Origin: Candidatus Woesearchaeota archaeon
GTDB taxonomy: Archaea > Nanobdellota > Nanobdellia > Woesearchaeales > WJIZ01
Direction: 5' to 3'
NCBI GenBank assembly: GCA_018221205.1
Contig: JAAOYF010000034.1
Coordinates: 1 to 34,771 of the forward strand
Length of the DNA: 34,771 bases
Both the position numbers and the translations under genes were made by a program. The stretch's first letter is position 1. Each line of letters begins with the position of its first letter. Positions 7,638-15,081 of the stretch are shown one piece after another. A model generated the notes under the pieces. The model ran no database searches and had not been told where the DNA came from. It was given only the letters and a program-made list of their open reading frames with translations.

Positions 7638-8138
7638 ATGGCTGAACCAGTATATGTAGAAAGAAAAAACCAGGAATCAGGTAGCCTAGCTCCTTCTCTT
7701 GTAGAAAAGATGGAGGATAGCCGCTCAAGGAGATATCACGGAGAGAAGATTATAACACTCTACACTCTTGCGACAGATCTTAAACAAGGAAGAGAGCTTC
7801 GCCATAGACTAGAAAAGGACTTAAGACTAATGGGTTATGATGATGGCGACATCGATTCAATCTTGCTTTGTACGAATGAACATTACAATAACGCAACACA
7901 GCATAGTAGGGAGACGATGCCAGATGGAATTGTAAAGGTTTTTTATAGGATAACAAGAGATAGGTTCAAATTTGTTACAGAACAGGAAAATCCATGGGAG
8001 AAAGTTCCCGATTTTGATACCATTCAGGAACCAGATCTTGAGAGTCCAAGGGGGCGAGGACTTTTCCTTATGAAAAAGTACATGACCGAAATGAAACTAG
8101 AAAAAAAGAGAGTATTGGTCATTGAGTATCGCAAATAA
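7638..8138 (+). CDS. HATPase-fold protein, anti-sigma/SpoIIAB-RsbW-like kinase family
   Basis: 166 residues matching the small stand-alone GHKL ATPase domain of RsbW/SpoIIAB-type serine kinases. The N-box is visible as LLCTNEHYNNATQHS (about 80-94, with Glu, Asn and His in the expected spacing) and the glycine-rich lid as ESPRGRGLFLMKKYMTE (about 138-154). In bacteria such proteins bind sigma factors or anti-anti-sigma proteins; archaea lack sigma factors, so the partner here is unknown. The frame has one plausible ATG, at 7638. A six-codon open frame (7625-7645) starting at the predicted transcript start overlaps it. The gene ends directly against the stop of the cyclophilin gene on the opposite strand. 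Acquisition from bacteria is possible. Confidence 0.8.
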   Translation: MAEPVYVERKNQESGSLAPSLVEKMEDSRSRRYHGEKIITLYTLATDLKQGRELRHRLEKDLRLMGYDDGDIDSILLCTNEHYNNATQHSRETMPDGIVKVFYRITRDRFKFVTEQENPWEKVPDFDTIQEPDLESPRGRGLFLMKKYMTEMKLEKKRVLVIEYRK

Positions 8139-8726
8139 CTAACTCTTCAAACTAATCTTCTCAATAATCACATTCTCGATAGGGACATCCTGAAAACCAT
8201 TCGAATTACCAGTAGGAACTCTCTTGATCTTATCAGCGACATCCATGCCTTTGATGACTTTCCCAAAGACCGCATACCCGAATCCTTGAGCACTCTCATC
8301 CCGGTGGTTCAGGAAAGTATTGAACTCCACATTGATGAAGAACTGGGAAGTTGCTGAATCAACGACATTAGTACGGGCCATAGCCAGAGTATACTTATCA
8401 TTCGTCAGTCCATTTCCCGCCTCGTTCTTGATAGGATCTTTAGTGGCTTTCTGCTTCATCTCCTGATCAAATCCCCCTCCTTGTACCATAAATCCTTCAA
8501 TGATACGATGGAAGATCAATCCGTCATAATATCCTTCATTCACATACGCCAAGAAATTCTCGACTGAGAGAGGAGCCTTATCCTGATACAATTCAATCTC
8601 CATCGTACCCATAGATGTCTCCATAACAACAATAGGATTCTCACTTTCAACTTCTTTCATAGTTTCACCACCTGTTTGACAACCGAACATAAATATCACC
8701 AGACATAATGCAAATACTCTTTTCAT
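8139..8726 (-). CDS. Cyclophilin-type peptidyl-prolyl isomerase, putative lipoprotein
   Basis: 195 residues. The N-terminus (MKRVFALCLVIFMFGC) is a short hydrophobic signal ending in a lipobox-like Cys16, followed by a Thr/Glu-rich linker, so the enzyme is probably anchored outside the membrane. The isomerase domain (about 31-192) has the active-site residues of the family: FHRIIEGFMVQGG (Arg, Phe, Met, Gln), SQFFINV, and LNHRD. It catalyses cis-trans isomerisation of prolyl bonds and may help fold exported proteins. Domain length is normal for a PpiA/PpiB-type cyclophilin. It is the last gene of the aspS-asnS-rdgB operon, starting one base after the rdgB stop. Cyclophilins are patchy in archaea, so transfer from bacteria is plausible. 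Confidence 0.88.
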   Translation of the reverse strand: MKRVFALCLVIFMFGCQTGGETMKEVESENPIVVMETSMGTMEIELYQDKAPLSVENFLAYVNEGYYDGLIFHRIIEGFMVQGGGFDQEMKQKATKDPIKNEAGNGLTNDKYTLAMARTNVVDSATSQFFINVEFNTFLNHRDESAQGFGYAVFGKVIKGMDVADKIKRVPTGNSNGFQDVPIENVIIEKISLKS

Positions 8727-8727
8727 C

Positions 8728-9270
8728 TTACCCCTCCAAATGTTTCAATAACTGCAAGACAGCTTTTCTCCTGAACTGTTTCTTCTCCTTGACATCTTCT
8801 GTCTCTCCATAAGTCTGAGAGCTTCCTTCAGGAAGGAAGATAGGATCATGACCAAAACCAAAACTGCCTCTCTCTTCAAGAGCGATTGTCCCTTTCTCTT
8901 CACCGAGAAACGTGATTGCTTTTTCACCTGGCACACAATACCCTACAGCACTCCGATACACACACGATCTATCAGAAACACCATCCATCAGCCTCAATAA
9001 TCCTTTCAGACCGATCTGTTTGTGGATAGGCGCACTATATACCCCAGGAAATCCATTCAAGACATCGATAAACAATCCAGAATCTTCAACAACGATAGCT
9101 TTTTGATACTTCTCAGCAAGTTGTTGAGCAGACTCCAAAGCAACCTCTTCCGGATTGCTGCTTTGTATCTCTATATATTCCTCATCGATCTGCTCTACTT
9201 CCATACCTTCTAGAATCTGTTTAAATTCTGCAACCTTACCTTTATTGTGTGTAGCAAAGAAGATTTTCAT
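8728..9270 (-). CDS. rdgB: XTP/dITP diphosphatase (RdgB/HAM1 family)
   Basis: 180 residues. This house-cleaning enzyme hydrolyses XTP, dITP and ITP to monophosphates and PPi. Family motifs are the N-terminal FFATHNKGKVAEF, the central VVEDSGLFIDVLNGFPGVYS, and GFGHDPIFLPEGSSQTYGE. The start MKIFFATHNKGK at 9270 is chosen because the family begins at this strand; an in-frame ATG at 9345 would add 25 residues read through the hairpin region and is unlikely. The gene lies downstream of asnS, separated by 114 nt that carry four tandem hairpins, and one base upstream of the cyclophilin gene. Archaeal orthologues have this length. Confidence 0.93.
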   Translation of the reverse strand: MKIFFATHNKGKVAEFKQILEGMEVEQIDEEYIEIQSSNPEEVALESAQQLAEKYQKAIVVEDSGLFIDVLNGFPGVYSAPIHKQIGLKGLLRLMDGVSDRSCVYRSAVGYCVPGEKAITFLGEEKGTIALEERGSFGFGHDPIFLPEGSSQTYGETEDVKEKKQFRRKAVLQLLKHLEG

Positions 9271-9282
9271 TTTATTTGACCC

Positions 9283-9384
9283 GGGGAACTTTATGTTCCC
9301 CTGTGCTCCTACAAGAATCAAAGATTCTTGAGGTTCCGAAATCATTTGATTTCGGTAACTTTGCCGAGGATTTCGAAAATCCTC
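9283..9384 (-). repeat. Four tandem perfect hairpins between asnS and rdgB
   Basis: In transcript order after the asnS stop: 9366-9384 (GAGGATTT stem, 8 bp, 3-nt loop), 9336-9355 (CCGAAATC stem, 8 bp, 4-nt loop), 9312-9330 (CAAGAATC stem, 8 bp, 3-nt loop), and 9283-9301 (GGGGAAC stem, 7 bp, 5-nt loop). All stems are perfect, none share sequence, and spacers are 5-10 nt. The first begins at the base after the asnS stop codon and the last ends 12 nt before the rdgB ATG. Possible roles are a terminator/attenuator array, RNase-processing sites, or an unusual structured mRNA segment. Confidence 0.8.
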
Positions 9385-10680
9385 TCATGGTTTATACCGT
9401 AGCATAGTCCGTGGAAAAGGAATAGCATCTTTGATGTTGTCAGAACCGCATAACCAGGCGATGACTCGTTCTATACCGACACCATAGCCAGAGTGAGGCA
9501 CGCTTCCATATTTTCGAAGATCAAAATACCATTCATAATTGCTGATATCCTCTCCTTCTTTCTTCAGATCCTTTTTCATCTCTTCAATATCAGTGCTTCT
9601 CTGACTTCCACCGATAATCTCCCCATGACCTTCAGGAGCGAGCATGTCAAAACAAAGCGCTTCTTCTTTGTTCTTGGGATCTCGAGGCTTGTAGAAAGCC
9701 ATGACCTCTTTTGGATAATGCGTAACGACAATTGGAGTATCGAAATGTTCCATGAGTTTATCTTCTTCAATTGTCCTGAGATCCTTCCCAAACTCGATCG
9801 CGAGCTTGGCTTTTTCTTTTAGAATCTTTATTGCTTCTTTATACTTGATAGTCGGCCATTTCTTCTCTGAAATCTTGATCAGTTTTTTTGGATCCCTGTT
9901 CAAAAGAGCAAATTCCTCAGCACACCTTTCAGCAGTCTGTTTCATGCAATATTTTATTTCCTTCTTCGCAAATTCAGTAACTTCAGTTAAATCAAACCAG
10001 GCAGCTTCCATCTCTGCCATCCAGAATTCAGATAGGTGCCTTGATGTCTTAGATTTTTCAGCTCTGAACGTCGGAGACATATTATATATTTTCTCCAAAG
10101 AAAAGACAGCTGCTTCAGCATAGAGCTGCCATGATTGCGCTAAATAGGTCTTATCTTTGTAATACTTTACTTCAAATAAAGTAGAGCCGCCTTCACACTG
10201 GTTGGGCTGAAGAATCGGCGCATCGAATCTGGTGAATCCTTCTTTCCGAAAGAATTCATCACGAGCCTGTACATAAGCACTCCTTATTTTCATGACAGCA
10301 GTTAATTTTCTGCTCCTGATCCAAAGATGCCTCTTATCGAGTAAAAACTCAGGTGATTGGTCTTTCGTAATGGGATAAGTATCACTCTCCCCGACAACAG
10401 CAAAGTCTGAAACAAGGATTTCATATCCAGTTGGGGCTCTTTTGTCTTCTTTTATCTCTCCGGTTATCTCCATCGAAGCTTCGATCTGGACTTTTTTGGC
10501 AATAAGAAATTTCTCCTCACCAACATCTTCTTTAGAAATAACACATTGGATGATATTTGAGCTGTCTCGGAGAACAATGAACTTCAGTTTATTCGAACCT
10601 CTCTCACGATACACCCAGCCTCTGACACTTACTTTGCCAGAGCCTTTTTTCATCGCTTCTTGTATACTAGTGAACTTCAT
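9385..10680 (-). CDS. asnS: Asparaginyl-tRNA synthetase
   Basis: 431 residues, class IIb synthetase that charges tRNA-Asn. An N-terminal OB-fold anticodon domain (about 1-100, with VSVRGWVYRERGSNKLKF) precedes the catalytic domain. AsnRS rather than AspRS identity comes from CEGGSTLFEV and the TYLAQSWQLYAEAA stretch. Motif 2 is in FRAEKSKTSRHLSEF and motif 3 in GYGVGIERVIAWLCG. The start ATG overlaps the aspS stop by 4 bp (ATGA), so translation is coupled. Presence of AsnRS suggests direct tRNA-Asn charging rather than only the transamidation route. Followed by four tandem hairpins. Confidence 0.95.
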   Translation of the reverse strand: MKFTSIQEAMKKGSGKVSVRGWVYRERGSNKLKFIVLRDSSNIIQCVISKEDVGEEKFLIAKKVQIEASMEITGEIKEDKRAPTGYEILVSDFAVVGESDTYPITKDQSPEFLLDKRHLWIRSRKLTAVMKIRSAYVQARDEFFRKEGFTRFDAPILQPNQCEGGSTLFEVKYYKDKTYLAQSWQLYAEAAVFSLEKIYNMSPTFRAEKSKTSRHLSEFWMAEMEAAWFDLTEVTEFAKKEIKYCMKQTAERCAEEFALLNRDPKKLIKISEKKWPTIKYKEAIKILKEKAKLAIEFGKDLRTIEEDKLMEHFDTPIVVTHYPKEVMAFYKPRDPKNKEEALCFDMLAPEGHGEIIGGSQRSTDIEEMKKDLKKEGEDISNYEWYFDLRKYGSVPHSGYGVGIERVIAWLCGSDNIKDAIPFPRTMLRYKP

Positions 10681-12383
10681 TTTAACCCCAATTCATCCAA
10701 CTGTTTCTTATCAACTGGTCCAGGACTGCCATCCATCGGACATTCTGCATTCTTATTTTTTGGAAAAGCAATCACTTCTCGGATATCATGGGTGCCGCAT
10801 AAAATTGCAACAAGTCGATCAAAGCCCAATCCCATACCTCCGTGGATAGGAGCGCCATACTTATAGGCCTCGAGCAAATAGCCGAATTTCTTCATAGCAA
10901 CCTCTTCTTTCAGGCCGATGATTTTCATCACTTTCTTCTGGATTGAAGTATCATGGATTCGGATCCCGCCTGACCCAAGTTCAGTGCCATTCAACACAAT
11001 ATCAAAGAGATTAGCCATGACTTTGCCAGGGTCCTTCTCCAACAAAGGAAGGTGCTCTTTTTTAGGCATCGAGAACATATGATGGCTCGGACTCCAACTT
11101 TTCTCATCTTCATCCCACTCAAAAAGAGGAAAATCAACAACCCAGCAGAATTTAAAGGAATCTTTCTTCCTCAATTCCAAAGAATCACCTAACTTTAATC
11201 GTAATTTACCAAGAACATCATTGACTGTCTCTTTTTTATCAGCGACAAACAATAAAACACCTTTCTTGCCGAGTTTAAGGAGGTCTTTCTCGATTCCTTT
11301 CATGAATTTAGCAATAGGCCCTTCAAGTTCTTTGCCTAATTTCAACCAAGCCAATCCTTTAGCACCTTCTTCTTTGGCAAATTTCTCTAAAGCTTCAATC
11401 TCCTTCCGGGAATAATCCTTCTCGACATGGATGCATTTCACCGTCTCTGCAGAAGTAAAGATCTTGAATTCACTTTTCTTAACTAAAGCAGTAACATCAA
11501 TAAGTTCCATTCCAAATCTAATATCTGGTTTGTCAGTGCCAAATCTATTCATCGCTTCTTCATAAGAAAAGACAGGAAATTGAGGATCAGCTTTCTTGCC
11601 TAATTTCTTCATGATATGCTTAAATAACCCTTCTACAAAATGCATGATCTCTTTTTCATCAACAAAACTCATCTCAAAATCCATCTGAGTATGCTCTGGC
11701 TGCCTGTCTTGCCGAAGATCTTCATCTCGCAAACAGCGGGCAAACTGATAATATCTATCCACTCCAGAGATCATCAGGATCTGCTTGTAGATTTGAGGAC
11801 TTTGAGGCAATGCATAGAACTTTCCTTTATTCACACGAGAAGGCACAACATAATCTCGCGCACCCTCAGGAGTGCTTCGAATAAGCAAAGGTGTTTCAAT
11901 CTCCAGAAATCCATGTGAATTAAAGAATTCACGGGCAGCCATTGAAGCATTATGCCGCAATTTAAGATTTCGTTGCATCTCTGGTTTGCGTAGATCAAGA
12001 TAACGATATTTCAAACGAGTCTCTTCAGTTGATTGCACATCTCCAAAGATTTCCATAGGCAGAGGAGCAGCTTTTCCAATCAAATCTAGACTATCGGCAA
12101 AAACCTCGATATCTCCAGTAGGGATATCTTTATTCACACTATGCCTCTTGGTGACCTTGCCAGAAATGGCAATCACATCTTCTCTATTAAGCTTAAGGGC
12201 ATGAGTATACATCTCTTTATTGTGCTGAGGATTAAAGACTATCTGGGTATGGCCCTCTCTATCCCGTAGATCAACAAAGATAAGGCCACCATGGTCTCTT
12301 CGTTTATGCATCCAACCCATCAAAGAAACAGTCTTGCCAGAATCCTTTCCCCTCAACGCATTGCAATCATGGCTTCTCTTCAT
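10677..12383 (-). CDS. aspS: Aspartyl-tRNA synthetase, bacterial type with GAD insertion
   Basis: 568 residues, class IIb synthetase for tRNA-Asp. Archaeal AspRS is about 430-440 residues; this is close to the bacterial ~590. Bacterial features are the N-terminal GWMHKRRDHGGLIFVDLRD, the DEDLRQDRQPEHTQMDFE motif 2 context, a ~120-residue GAD-type insertion at about residues 280-405, and the C-terminal extension after motif 3 (GLGFDRLVAILCG) ending GSPGPVDKKQLDELG. It therefore looks horizontally acquired from bacteria, replacing the archaeal enzyme, unless a second AspRS exists elsewhere. It heads the operon; a minus-strand TATA box at 12406-12414 lies 26 nt before the ATG. An ATGA overlap couples it to asnS. 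Confidence 0.95.
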   Translation of the reverse strand: MKRSHDCNALRGKDSGKTVSLMGWMHKRRDHGGLIFVDLRDREGHTQIVFNPQHNKEMYTHALKLNREDVIAISGKVTKRHSVNKDIPTGDIEVFADSLDLIGKAAPLPMEIFGDVQSTEETRLKYRYLDLRKPEMQRNLKLRHNASMAAREFFNSHGFLEIETPLLIRSTPEGARDYVVPSRVNKGKFYALPQSPQIYKQILMISGVDRYYQFARCLRDEDLRQDRQPEHTQMDFEMSFVDEKEIMHFVEGLFKHIMKKLGKKADPQFPVFSYEEAMNRFGTDKPDIRFGMELIDVTALVKKSEFKIFTSAETVKCIHVEKDYSRKEIEALEKFAKEEGAKGLAWLKLGKELEGPIAKFMKGIEKDLLKLGKKGVLLFVADKKETVNDVLGKLRLKLGDSLELRKKDSFKFCWVVDFPLFEWDEDEKSWSPSHHMFSMPKKEHLPLLEKDPGKVMANLFDIVLNGTELGSGGIRIHDTSIQKKVMKIIGLKEEVAMKKFGYLLEAYKYGAPIHGGMGLGFDRLVAILCGTHDIREVIAFPKNKNAECPMDGSPGPVDKKQLDELGLK

Positions 12384-12405
12384 TCATTTCATTAGTTCAG
12401 AGAGA

Positions 12406-12448
12406 ATTTATAAAGGTTGTGCACCCTATCATAATCATCTTTTTAAAC
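12406..12448. promoter_or_regulatory. Divergent promoters: aspS operon (-) and small gene at 12469 (+)
   Basis: The minus-strand TATA box (TTTATAAAT) is at 12406-12414, 26 nt before the aspS ATG. The plus-strand element TTTTAAAC is at 12441-12448, about 25 nt before the ATG at 12469. Both fit leaderless transcripts. Confidence 0.55.
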
Positions 12449-12468
12449 AGTATCCTAATTCTAATACC

Positions 12469-12823
12469 ATGGCAGGAAGCTGGATCGTTACAATGAAGAA
12501 TGGCACCCTACCTGATTTCGGAGTAGGTAGTATATCACCCATACATCAAGAGCAAGCACATAGATTTGAAGAAGGGGGCAGAGACATTCTTGAAGGTACC
12601 TATCGCCTCACCCTTCCCGATTTTGTCGATATGTGTAATCCTGATGCATTTTTTCGAGATACAGGTATAGAGATATGCATTTCAGCCAGGGAAGGTGCCT
12701 ATTGACAGGCCATGGCAACTTGTTCTAGCGTATCGAGATTCACTAGAAAGGGCAGAAGAAGCGACAGTAGTAGGTTATCAAGCACATCATCCAAGAGATA
12801 TGCTTAAAAAGAATCCAATATAA
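12469..12823 (+). pseudogene. Small gene split by a +1 frameshift, function unknown
   Basis: From the ATG at 12469 a 78-codon frame runs to a TGA at 12703. In the +1 frame, which overlaps from 12671, a further coding-like stretch (beginning VPIDRPWQLVLAYRDSLERA at 12695) continues to a TAA at 12821. Joined, they would give about 117 residues. The composition of both halves looks protein-like (DFGVGSISPIHQEQAH in the first, VVGYQAHHPRDMLKKNP in the second) and a good TATA box lies 25 nt upstream. The cause may be a one-base insertion between 12671 and 12703, a sequencing error, or programmed +1 frameshifting. I do not recognise the family. Alternatively only the 78-residue protein is made. Confidence 0.5.
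12803..12810 (+). promoter_or_regulatory. TATA-like box of the YhhQ-type transporter gene
   Basis: CTTAAAAA centred about 26 nt before the ATG at 12833, inside the 3' end of the frameshifted gene. This would let the transporter operon be transcribed independently. Confidence 0.4.
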
Positions 12824-12832
12824 GATCCTATT

Positions 12833-13528
12833 ATGACAAATGAACTCCTTTGGATCCTATTCTTAATATTCTCTTATCTGGGCATCATGCTGGTCTACAA
12901 GTTCTTTGGAAGAAGTGGATTGTATGCCTGGACAGCCATGGCAGTAATCGTAGCGAACATCCAGGTGATGAAGACCATAGAGATATTCGGCTTCGTCACT
13001 GCTCTAGGAAATATAATCTACGGCTCTACTTTCTTGGTAACAGACATCTTATGCGAGAACCATGGAAAAAAAGAAGGAAGAAAAGCAGTCCTCCTAGGAT
13101 TCTTCATATTAGTAGCAGTAACGATATTGATGCAGCTCTCCTTGATGTTCATACCCCATGAATCAGATATATTAAATCCGGCCTTGCAGCAGATCTTCGG
13201 CCTTCTGCCGAGGATAGCCATTGCTTCATTGTCAGCCTATCTAATCTCCCAGACCTTTGATGTTTGGCTCTATAATAAGATAAAAGAAGCGACAAAAGAG
13301 AAACACCTCTGGCTCAGGAACAATGCCTCAACAATGGCCTCTCAATTGATTGACAATCTTATCTTCACTTGGATCGCTTTTGTGGGCTTTGGAGTGTTCT
13401 GGCCGCAGCTCTTCGGATGGCCCATCATCATCTCCATTTTCTTCACCTCTTACGTGATGAAATGGATCGTCGCAATCTTAGATACTCCTTTCTTATATCT
13501 GGCAAGAAAAATGAAGAATGGCGCCTAA
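12833..13528 (+). CDS. Queuosine-precursor transporter, YhhQ/VUT (DUF165) family
   Basis: 231 residues with about six membrane segments (starting at residues 5, 33, 54, 84, 125 and 176). Family-typical features are the segment ANIQVMKTIEIFGFVTALGN, the following GSTFLVTDILCENHGKKEGR with its conserved acidic/His positions, and the second half with WLRNNASTMASQLIDNLIFT. Members import 7-deazaguanine bases (preQ0, preQ1 or queuine). A tRNA-guanine transglycosylase gene lies 1.5 kb away on the other strand, which fits a base-salvage pathway. The gene overlaps the next by 11 bp and so forms an operon with two RecA-like paralogs of unknown role. The exact substrate cannot be read from sequence. 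Confidence 0.87.
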   Translation: MTNELLWILFLIFSYLGIMLVYKFFGRSGLYAWTAMAVIVANIQVMKTIEIFGFVTALGNIIYGSTFLVTDILCENHGKKEGRKAVLLGFFILVAVTILMQLSLMFIPHESDILNPALQQIFGLLPRIAIASLSAYLISQTFDVWLYNKIKEATKEKHLWLRNNASTMASQLIDNLIFTWIAFVGFGVFWPQLFGWPIIISIFFTSYVMKWIVAILDTPFLYLARKMKNGA

Positions 13529-14132
13529 AAAAGACTATGAAGAAGAAGCTTTCAAGAAGATTCATGCGAAGTTCGGAAAAGCATCCCAGACACTGATCAA
13601 GGAATTTCATGAGCTCTATAGAAAAGTAGACAGCAAGAGCCGTTCTCATCTCTACTATGTTTCTTCGGAAAATTTCATCAAGGACTGTGCCAATATCATC
13701 GAAGAGTCATACAATCAAGGAAAATACCAGATAATCGTGACCTTTGATCTCCGCACGAGAGATCTTGCCTTCAATCTCAAGGATAGGGGCATTGATTTAG
13801 AAGAGTGGCTTCATTTTGTCGACTGTATTTCTTATGCGACAGGGCATGGCGCTCCTCCGGTATTCAACCTCTTCTGCCTCAACCAACCAGATGAGTTCGA
13901 GAACATCTTCTATTATACTATCATGCACCTGTTGAAGCTCTATCCTGAAAACACCACAGTATCAGTCATATCCCCCTCGACCTTCCTCAATTACTCAAAT
14001 TATAATGATGTCGGCGTCTTCTTCCATTGGTTCATCGAGAAGCTGAACGAGCGCGGCATAAACGTCAATCTTTTATACAGGGAAGATGCAGACAATATTC
14101 TGCATGATATTCTGCAGAGAGAAGTAGGATGA
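13518..14132 (+). CDS. RecA/KaiC-like paralog without P-loop (copy 1)
   Basis: 204 residues. After a helical N-terminus (1-65), the strand-helix pattern KYQIIVTFDLRTRDLAFNL, then DLEEWLHFVDCISYATG, then a late strand (TVSVISPSTFLNY) and YNDVGVFFHWFIEKLNERGI resembles the core of KaiC/RAD55-like ATPases starting after the P-loop strand. Walker A is absent and the strand equivalent to Walker B ends in Ser-Pro instead of Asp, so ATP hydrolysis is unlikely. It is similar over its length to the next gene (shared TRDL, GxPPV.NL.C.N and YNDVG.F..WF motifs), showing tandem duplication. It overlaps the transporter gene by 11 bp and its twin by 4 bp. Possibly a regulatory or scaffold protein; function unknown. 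Confidence 0.7.
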   Translation: MAPKKDYEEEAFKKIHAKFGKASQTLIKEFHELYRKVDSKSRSHLYYVSSENFIKDCANIIEESYNQGKYQIIVTFDLRTRDLAFNLKDRGIDLEEWLHFVDCISYATGHGAPPVFNLFCLNQPDEFENIFYYTIMHLLKLYPENTTVSVISPSTFLNYSNYNDVGVFFHWFIEKLNERGINVNLLYREDADNILHDILQREVG

Positions 14133-14782
14133 TAGACGATGCTGAATTGAGGGTTGAGAAAAGGCTAGTTGATAAGATAATCAAGAAAGTAGGCACGCTC
14201 TCGGAAGAATGGCAGGGCAATGTCCATGGATTCTTCAGGAAATACGCAGTAAGAGAACTGCCCAAGATCTTCATGGTCGATGAATATAACCTTGTACAGG
14301 AAGCTGCAGACGTCGCCGTCGAGATGCTCGCAAGCAACGATAAGGTGCTCATCATTACCTTCAATACCGAAACACGGGATTTAGTGGACAACATAAGCAA
14401 AGCAGGCGTTGAGACCGATGACAGGGTCTTTGTCATCGACACCATGTCCATCAAACAAGGCTACGGCACCCCTCCAGTAAAAAACCTCTACTGCATCAAT
14501 AACCCTACTGATTTCGATGAGATATTCGTCTATGCAAACCTCCTGATGGAAAGGATGAAAGGCTCAACAATAACAGCAATCATGGTCGCCCCCCATGAAT
14601 TGATGAAGCTGACTGATTTCTATGGCATGAAGACAGATTATAACGATGTCGGCATCTTCATCCAGTGGTTCTTTGACAGGCTTGCAGAAAGAGACATACC
14701 TTTGATGTTTGTCTATCCAAAGACAGGAGATAGGATTCTTGCTGAGATGATAAAAAGATTGGTGGATAAACAGGCAGAATAA
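14129..14782 (+). CDS. RecA/KaiC-like paralog without P-loop (copy 2)
   Basis: 217 residues, homologous to the preceding gene. Corresponding segments are KVLIITFNTETRDLVDNI, DDRVFVIDTMSIKQGYGTPP, NLYCINNPTDFDEIF, ITAIMVAPHELMKL and YNDVGIFIQWFFDRLAERDI. Like its twin it has no Walker A motif, and the Walker B strand ends in Ala-Pro. The N-terminus (1-70) is helical and differs from the twin. The ATG overlaps the upstream stop as ATGA. It converges with the Zn-ribbon gene, with 2 bp between the stops. The family resemblance to degenerate RAD55-like proteins is my reading of secondary-structure pattern and motifs, not a search result. Confidence 0.7.
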   Translation: MIDDAELRVEKRLVDKIIKKVGTLSEEWQGNVHGFFRKYAVRELPKIFMVDEYNLVQEAADVAVEMLASNDKVLIITFNTETRDLVDNISKAGVETDDRVFVIDTMSIKQGYGTPPVKNLYCINNPTDFDEIFVYANLLMERMKGSTITAIMVAPHELMKLTDFYGMKTDYNDVGIFIQWFFDRLAERDIPLMFVYPKTGDRILAEMIKRLVDKQAE

Positions 14783-14784
14783 GT

Positions 14785-15081
14785 CTAGCTTTGCCAGGCA
14801 GGCATCTTCTTCATATACTCCTCAGCCAGTTTCTCAGCTTCTTCATCTGATTCCACTCTTTCGCCCATGACAGTGATGGCATCAGGGCTGAAGAATAATT
14901 TCTTGATATGCTGCTTTACTTCCTCTTTATCTTTGTAGCTGCCGTCAGGCTTGCAGCAATCTTTGCAGCGGGCATTATGAGGATCTCCTCCACCACAATC
15001 AGAAGGCTTCATAAGTCGTATGCCACAGCTTTCACAGTACTTGAACGCCGGTGCTTCTCCCTTCCTTTCTACATCAGCCAT
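14785..15081 (-). CDS. Small putative zinc-ribbon protein
   Basis: 98 residues. The cysteine pattern YCESCGIRL, CGGG, then RCKDCCKPDG matches the 'putative zinc ribbon' family (PF12674-like), in which a Cys-x2-Cys knuckle plus a second Cys-x2-Cys pair binds zinc, followed by a helical tail (SYKDKEEVKQHIKKLFF and SDEEAEKLAEEYMKKMP). It is the last gene of the translin-TGT operon and its first 13 bp overlap the 3' end of the TGT gene. Function unknown; in bacteria such domains occur alone or attached to regulators. It may bind RNA or protein. Confidence 0.75.
   Translation of the reverse strand: MADVERKGEAPAFKYCESCGIRLMKPSDCGGGDPHNARCKDCCKPDGSYKDKEEVKQHIKKLFFSPDAITVMGERVESDEEAEKLAEEYMKKMPAWQS

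Noticed and set aside
9271-9345. 25-residue N-terminal extension of RdgB
   Set aside because: It reads through two of the perfect hairpins, and the RdgB family starts at the KIFFATHNKGK strand; ATG 9270 is preferred.
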